Of a stretch of DNA of 7,385 nucleotides, positions 4,918-7,385 are shown piece after piece; the first letter of the stretch is position 1; the number at the start of each line of letters is the position of its first letter. Source of the DNA: Ferruginibacter sp. (GTDB lineage: Bacteria > Bacteroidota > Bacteroidia > Chitinophagales > Chitinophagaceae); NCBI GenBank assembly GCA_025362765.1, contig JANYFI010000031.1, positions 1 to 7,385 of the forward strand, in the 5' to 3' direction. The position numbers and the translations under genes are program-made. The notes below the pieces were generated by a model. That model saw nothing but the letters and a program-made list of their open reading frames with translations, did no database searches and was not told the DNA's origin.

Positions 4918-6180
4918 ATGGTAGACGTAATTCTCGGACTGCAATGGGGTGACGAGGGCAAAGGAAAAATTGTTGATTATTTTGCTCCCAATTATGATGT
5001 AATTGCCCGTTTTCAGGGCGGCCCTAACGCAGGGCATACTTTGTACGTGGAGGGTAAAAAAGTAGTATTGCATCAAATACCCAGCGGTATTTTTCATGAG
5101 GGAAAAGCTAACCTGATTGGTAACGGTGTGGTATTGGATCCCGTAACATTGAAAAAAGAATGTGCCGTAGTGGCGTCTATGGGTGTAGACTACAAGAAAA
5201 ATTTGTACATCAGCGAAAGGGCGCATTTAATTTTACCTACCCACAGGGCGTTGGATAAAGCAAGTGAAGTAGCAAAAGGCAACGAAAAAATTGGTTCTAC
5301 TTTAAAAGGTATTGGACCAGCATATATGGATAAAACAGGCCGCAATGGTTTACGGGTGGGCGATTTATTAGATAAAAATTTCACATCACAATACATCAAA
5401 TTAAGGCTGAAACACCAGCGACTGCTGGACAATTATAATTTTCAGGAAGACATTAGTACCTGGGAAGACGAGTTTTTTGAAGCAATTGAAGAGCTGAGAA
5501 GTTTTAACATAGTGAACGGCGAATATTTTATCAACGATAAAATACAGCAGGGTAAAAAAGTATTGGCAGAAGGCGCCCAGGGAAGTATGCTGGATGTTGA
5601 TTTTGGCACCTTTCCATTTGTGACCAGCAGCAGTACTATTTCTGCAGGTGTTTGTAGCGGCCTCGGAATAGCACCACAAAAAATAAAAGATGTTTTTGGT
5701 GTATCAAAAGCCTATTGTACCAGGGTGGGCAGTGGTCCTTTTCCTACCGAACTTGATGACGATATGGGCGAACTCATCCGCAAAACCGGCAGCGAATTTG
5801 GCGCAACTACTGGCAGGCCGAGACGTTGTGGATGGATTGATTTGGTGGCGCTGCAATTTGCCTGTATGATCAATGGAGTTACCCAGATCATTATGACAAA
5901 AACTGATATTCTCGATGCATTGCCTGAGCTGAAGGTTTGCAATGGATATTCTATTAACGGAGAAGAAAAAAGTTATGTTCCCTTCCAGATGAGTAAGGTT
6001 AAAATTGATCCGATTCTTACAAGTTTTGAAGGCTGGCAAACCGACATTACAAAAATTGATAATTATACTGAGCTGCCGCTGAAAATGAAAGAGTATATTG
6101 ATTACATTAATAATTTCCTGAAAGTTCCGGTAAAATACATCAGCAATGGCCCAGGCAGAGATCAAATTATACTTGCATAA
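4918..6180 (+). CDS. purA: Adenylosuccinate synthetase
   Basis: It catalyses GTP-dependent joining of IMP and L-aspartate to adenylosuccinate, the first committed step from IMP to AMP, in the cytoplasm. At 420 residues it is slightly shorter than the E. coli enzyme (432). The N-terminal signature GLQWGDEGKGK is at 7-17 and contains the catalytic Asp12. FQGGPNAGHT at 32-41 contains catalytic His40. GIGPAY at 131-136 and the IMP/aspartate-site segment GATTGRPRRCGW at 295-306 are present. The guanine-specificity motif TKTDILD is at 327-333 and the C-terminal GPGRDQ at 411-416. No key residue is missing. The start is fixed by the conserved distance to the WGDEGKGK loop. The gene stands after a terminator and a 285-base spacer, so it has its own transcription start somewhere in that spacer. 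The small acidic-protein gene follows 81 bases later without a clear terminator between them. Confidence 0.98.
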   Translation: MVDVILGLQWGDEGKGKIVDYFAPNYDVIARFQGGPNAGHTLYVEGKKVVLHQIPSGIFHEGKANLIGNGVVLDPVTLKKECAVVASMGVDYKKNLYISERAHLILPTHRALDKASEVAKGNEKIGSTLKGIGPAYMDKTGRNGLRVGDLLDKNFTSQYIKLRLKHQRLLDNYNFQEDISTWEDEFFEAIEELRSFNIVNGEYFINDKIQQGKKVLAEGAQGSMLDVDFGTFPFVTSSSTISAGVCSGLGIAPQKIKDVFGVSKAYCTRVGSGPFPTELDDDMGELIRKTGSEFGATTGRPRRCGWIDLVALQFACMINGVTQIIMTKTDILDALPELKVCNGYSINGEEKSYVPFQMSKVKIDPILTSFEGWQTDITKIDNYTELPLKMKEYIDYINNFLKVPVKYISNGPGRDQIILA

Positions 6181-6261
6181 AAAATAATTATAAAATAAAT
6201 GCCTTTTTTTTTGGCTAATTAAAAATCTATCGGAAATTTTACAGTAATAACTGGTTAAATT

Positions 6262-6678
6262 ATGGCAACAAAATCCAACAAAGAAAAAAAGACTAGTCCT
6301 GCAGAGGATACACCTTCAAAAAAAGATGCGCCCAAAGCATCACCGAAATCTAAAAAAGGCGATGATGATGATGACGACGATGAAATAGAGGAAGATACTG
6401 CACCTGTCAAAAAAGGGAAGGCTACTGCAAAAAAAGGCAAGGAGGACGACGATGATGACGATGACGATATTGAAGTAGATGATGAATGGGAAAAGGGAGA
6501 AGACGAAGATGATTGGGATAAAGACTTTGACGAATTTGACGTACCAAAATCTGCCGCCAAAAAAACAGCCGGGAAAAAATCGCCCAAGGATGAAGAAGAG
6601 GATGAGTTTAAAGATCTCGGCTTTGATGATTTAGATGTTGATGGCGGAGGTTTTGACGACGACGATGATGATTTTTAG
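6262..6678 (+). CDS. Highly acidic low-complexity protein, probably intrinsically disordered
   Basis: This is a 138-residue protein of unknown function. By hand count it has 40 Asp, 16 Glu, 25 Lys and no Arg, for a strongly negative net charge. The first 32 residues are rich in Lys, Ser and Pro. An Asp run at 34-40 and a second at 62-69 alternate with Lys-rich linkers (50-60, 96-109). A more distinctive segment with aromatics, DDWDKDFDEFDVPKS, lies at 83-97, and a repeat-like acidic and Phe-containing tail (EFKDLGFDDLDVD, 115-127) ends in FDDDDDDF. Asp codons mix GAT and GAC, and the frame is intact through all runs, which favours selection at protein level over a bare trinucleotide expansion. 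I recall similar unnamed proteins in Chitinophagaceae but cannot verify this. There is no signal peptide or membrane segment. It lies 81 bases after purA and may share its transcript. Charge-based binding to basic proteins or metal ions is possible but unproven. Confidence 0.85.
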   Translation: MATKSNKEKKTSPAEDTPSKKDAPKASPKSKKGDDDDDDDEIEEDTAPVKKGKATAKKGKEDDDDDDDDIEVDDEWEKGEDEDDWDKDFDEFDVPKSAAKKTAGKKSPKDEEEDEFKDLGFDDLDVDGGGFDDDDDDF

Positions 6679-6728
6679 ATAAAGTTTTAAATAAGATTAT
6701 TGCAATTGTGAGTGGTTAAAATATCAAA

Positions 6729-7385
6729 GTGAAAAAGACTACAACTTTTGTAATCAGTGATTTTACCTCTTTTAGATTAAAAATGTTGAACTGGTCAAAA
6801 CAGTTCAACATTTTTTGTTTACTGGATAACAATGCGTATCATTTTGATGTACCCCAGTTTGAATCTCTACTGGCAGTTGGATGTAATGCATCATTGCAAG
6901 ACAATGCAGGCAACGCTTTTGAGTCTTTAAAGGAATTTAGCAGCCATCATCAGGATTGGTTGTTTGGACATTTAGCATACGACCTGAAGAACGAAACTGC
7001 TCCTTTACAATCTCGTAATTTTGATGGCATCGGTTTTAAGGATATTCATTTTTTTGTGCCTGAAACGGTGCTGCAATTGACTGGGCAAACACTCACTATT
7101 TTTAGTGAGGCAAATGCCAACTTGCTATTTGATGAAATAATAACCGGCGAAGAGTATAAAGAGGTTGCGGGTGATATAGTTACCATTCACAACAGGTTTA
7201 GTCAGGCAGACTATATTAAAAGCATACAAAAAATTCAGCAGCACATTTTAAGGGGAGACTGTTATGAACTAAATTTTTGCCAGGAGTTTTATTCATCCGG
7301 TGCTGAGATCTGTCCCAGGACCGTCTATCAAAGATTAATTCAGCTTTCTCCAAGTCCTTTTGCTGCTTTATATAGAGCTGGTGAA
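6729..7385 (+). CDS. pabB: Aminodeoxychorismate synthase component I-like protein, N-terminal part (3' end outside window)
   Basis: It belongs to the chorismate-utilising (TrpE/PabB) family. PabB makes 4-amino-4-deoxychorismate from chorismate and ammonia for folate synthesis. The 219 codons present cover the N-terminal domain (WLFGHLAYDLKNE at about 77-89 is typical) and the start of the chorismate-binding domain: an FSQADYIKSIQKIQQHI segment followed by GDCYELNFCQEF, and then SPSPFAALYR. The GDxYxxN pattern is conserved across TrpE/PabB, and the CYELNFCQ form is what I recall from Bacteroidota PabB. The catalytic C-terminal half is missing, so PabB versus TrpE or isochorismate synthase rests on the N-terminal half. 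GTG at 6729 is the chosen start. An in-frame stop lies at 6717-6719, and the first ATG (6783) would remove the opening KKTTTFVISDF segment. The gene follows the acidic-protein gene by 50 bases with no terminator, so co-transcription is possible. Confidence 0.85.
   Translation, partial: MKKTTTFVISDFTSFRLKMLNWSKQFNIFCLLDNNAYHFDVPQFESLLAVGCNASLQDNAGNAFESLKEFSSHHQDWLFGHLAYDLKNETAPLQSRNFDGIGFKDIHFFVPETVLQLTGQTLTIFSEANANLLFDEIITGEEYKEVAGDIVTIHNRFSQADYIKSIQKIQQHILRGDCYELNFCQEFYSSGAEICPRTVYQRLIQLSPSPFAALYRAGE

Noticed and set aside
4780..5226. Minus-strand 148-residue frame covering the purA leader and 5' end
   Set aside because: It overlaps the conserved purA N-terminus, shows no recognisable motif and has no promoter or start context.
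6201..6215. GCC-T9-GGC after purA as a terminator
   Set aside because: The stem is only 3 bp and the T-run is in the loop rather than after the stem, so it is just a homopolymer tract between weak arms.
6255..6587. Minus-strand frame coding a Ser-rich 110-residue protein
   Set aside because: It is the antisense shadow of the Asp/Glu codon runs in the acidic-protein gene; the Ser runs are just the complement of GAT/GAC/GAA repeats.

Overview
The window looks like chromosomal DNA of a Bacteroidota bacterium, probably near the Chitinophagaceae. The signs are moderate-to-low GC with AT-rich spacers, almost no Shine-Dalgarno sequences, TAnnTTTG-type -7 promoter boxes in front of clpP1 and clpX, and proteins that resemble Bacteroidota versions (ClpP1 N-terminus, trigger factor tail, PabB). 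The family-level placement is recalled from family resemblance, not computed.

Layout, all genes on the + strand: the 3' end of tig (trigger factor) with a strong intrinsic terminator; clpP1 and clpP2, two tandem ClpP peptidase genes that both keep a full Ser-His-Asp triad, closed by a second strong terminator; a gene of unknown function (361 codons from the preferred start) whose middle and C-terminal half looks like a divergent aminoglycoside-phosphotransferase/protein-kinase fold; clpX (AAA+ unfoldase) with its own promoter, a 9-bp inverted repeat just upstream of it, and a terminator; a 285-base spacer with foldable segments; purA (adenylosuccinate synthetase); a very acidic, lysine-containing, probably disordered 138-residue protein; and the 5' part of a pabB-like gene (aminodeoxychorismate synthase component I) cut by the window end, with a GTG start.

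The first two thirds form a protein quality-control locus: nascent-chain chaperone (Tig), a possibly two-isoform peptidase (ClpP1/ClpP2) and the unfoldase that feeds it (ClpX). The tig-clpP-clpX order is widespread in bacteria. What is unusual here is the second, divergent clpP and the kinase-like gene set between clpP2 and clpX. The last third is nucleotide and folate metabolism (purA, pabB) flanking the disordered protein.

Most of the window is ordinary housekeeping sequence. The items most worth a second look are the kinase-like protein, the divergent ClpP2 N-terminus, the inverted repeat upstream of the clpX promoter, a perfect GC-rich 14-bp palindrome between the clpP genes, and the purA leader. 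I see no mobile elements, CRISPR arrays, tRNA or rRNA genes.
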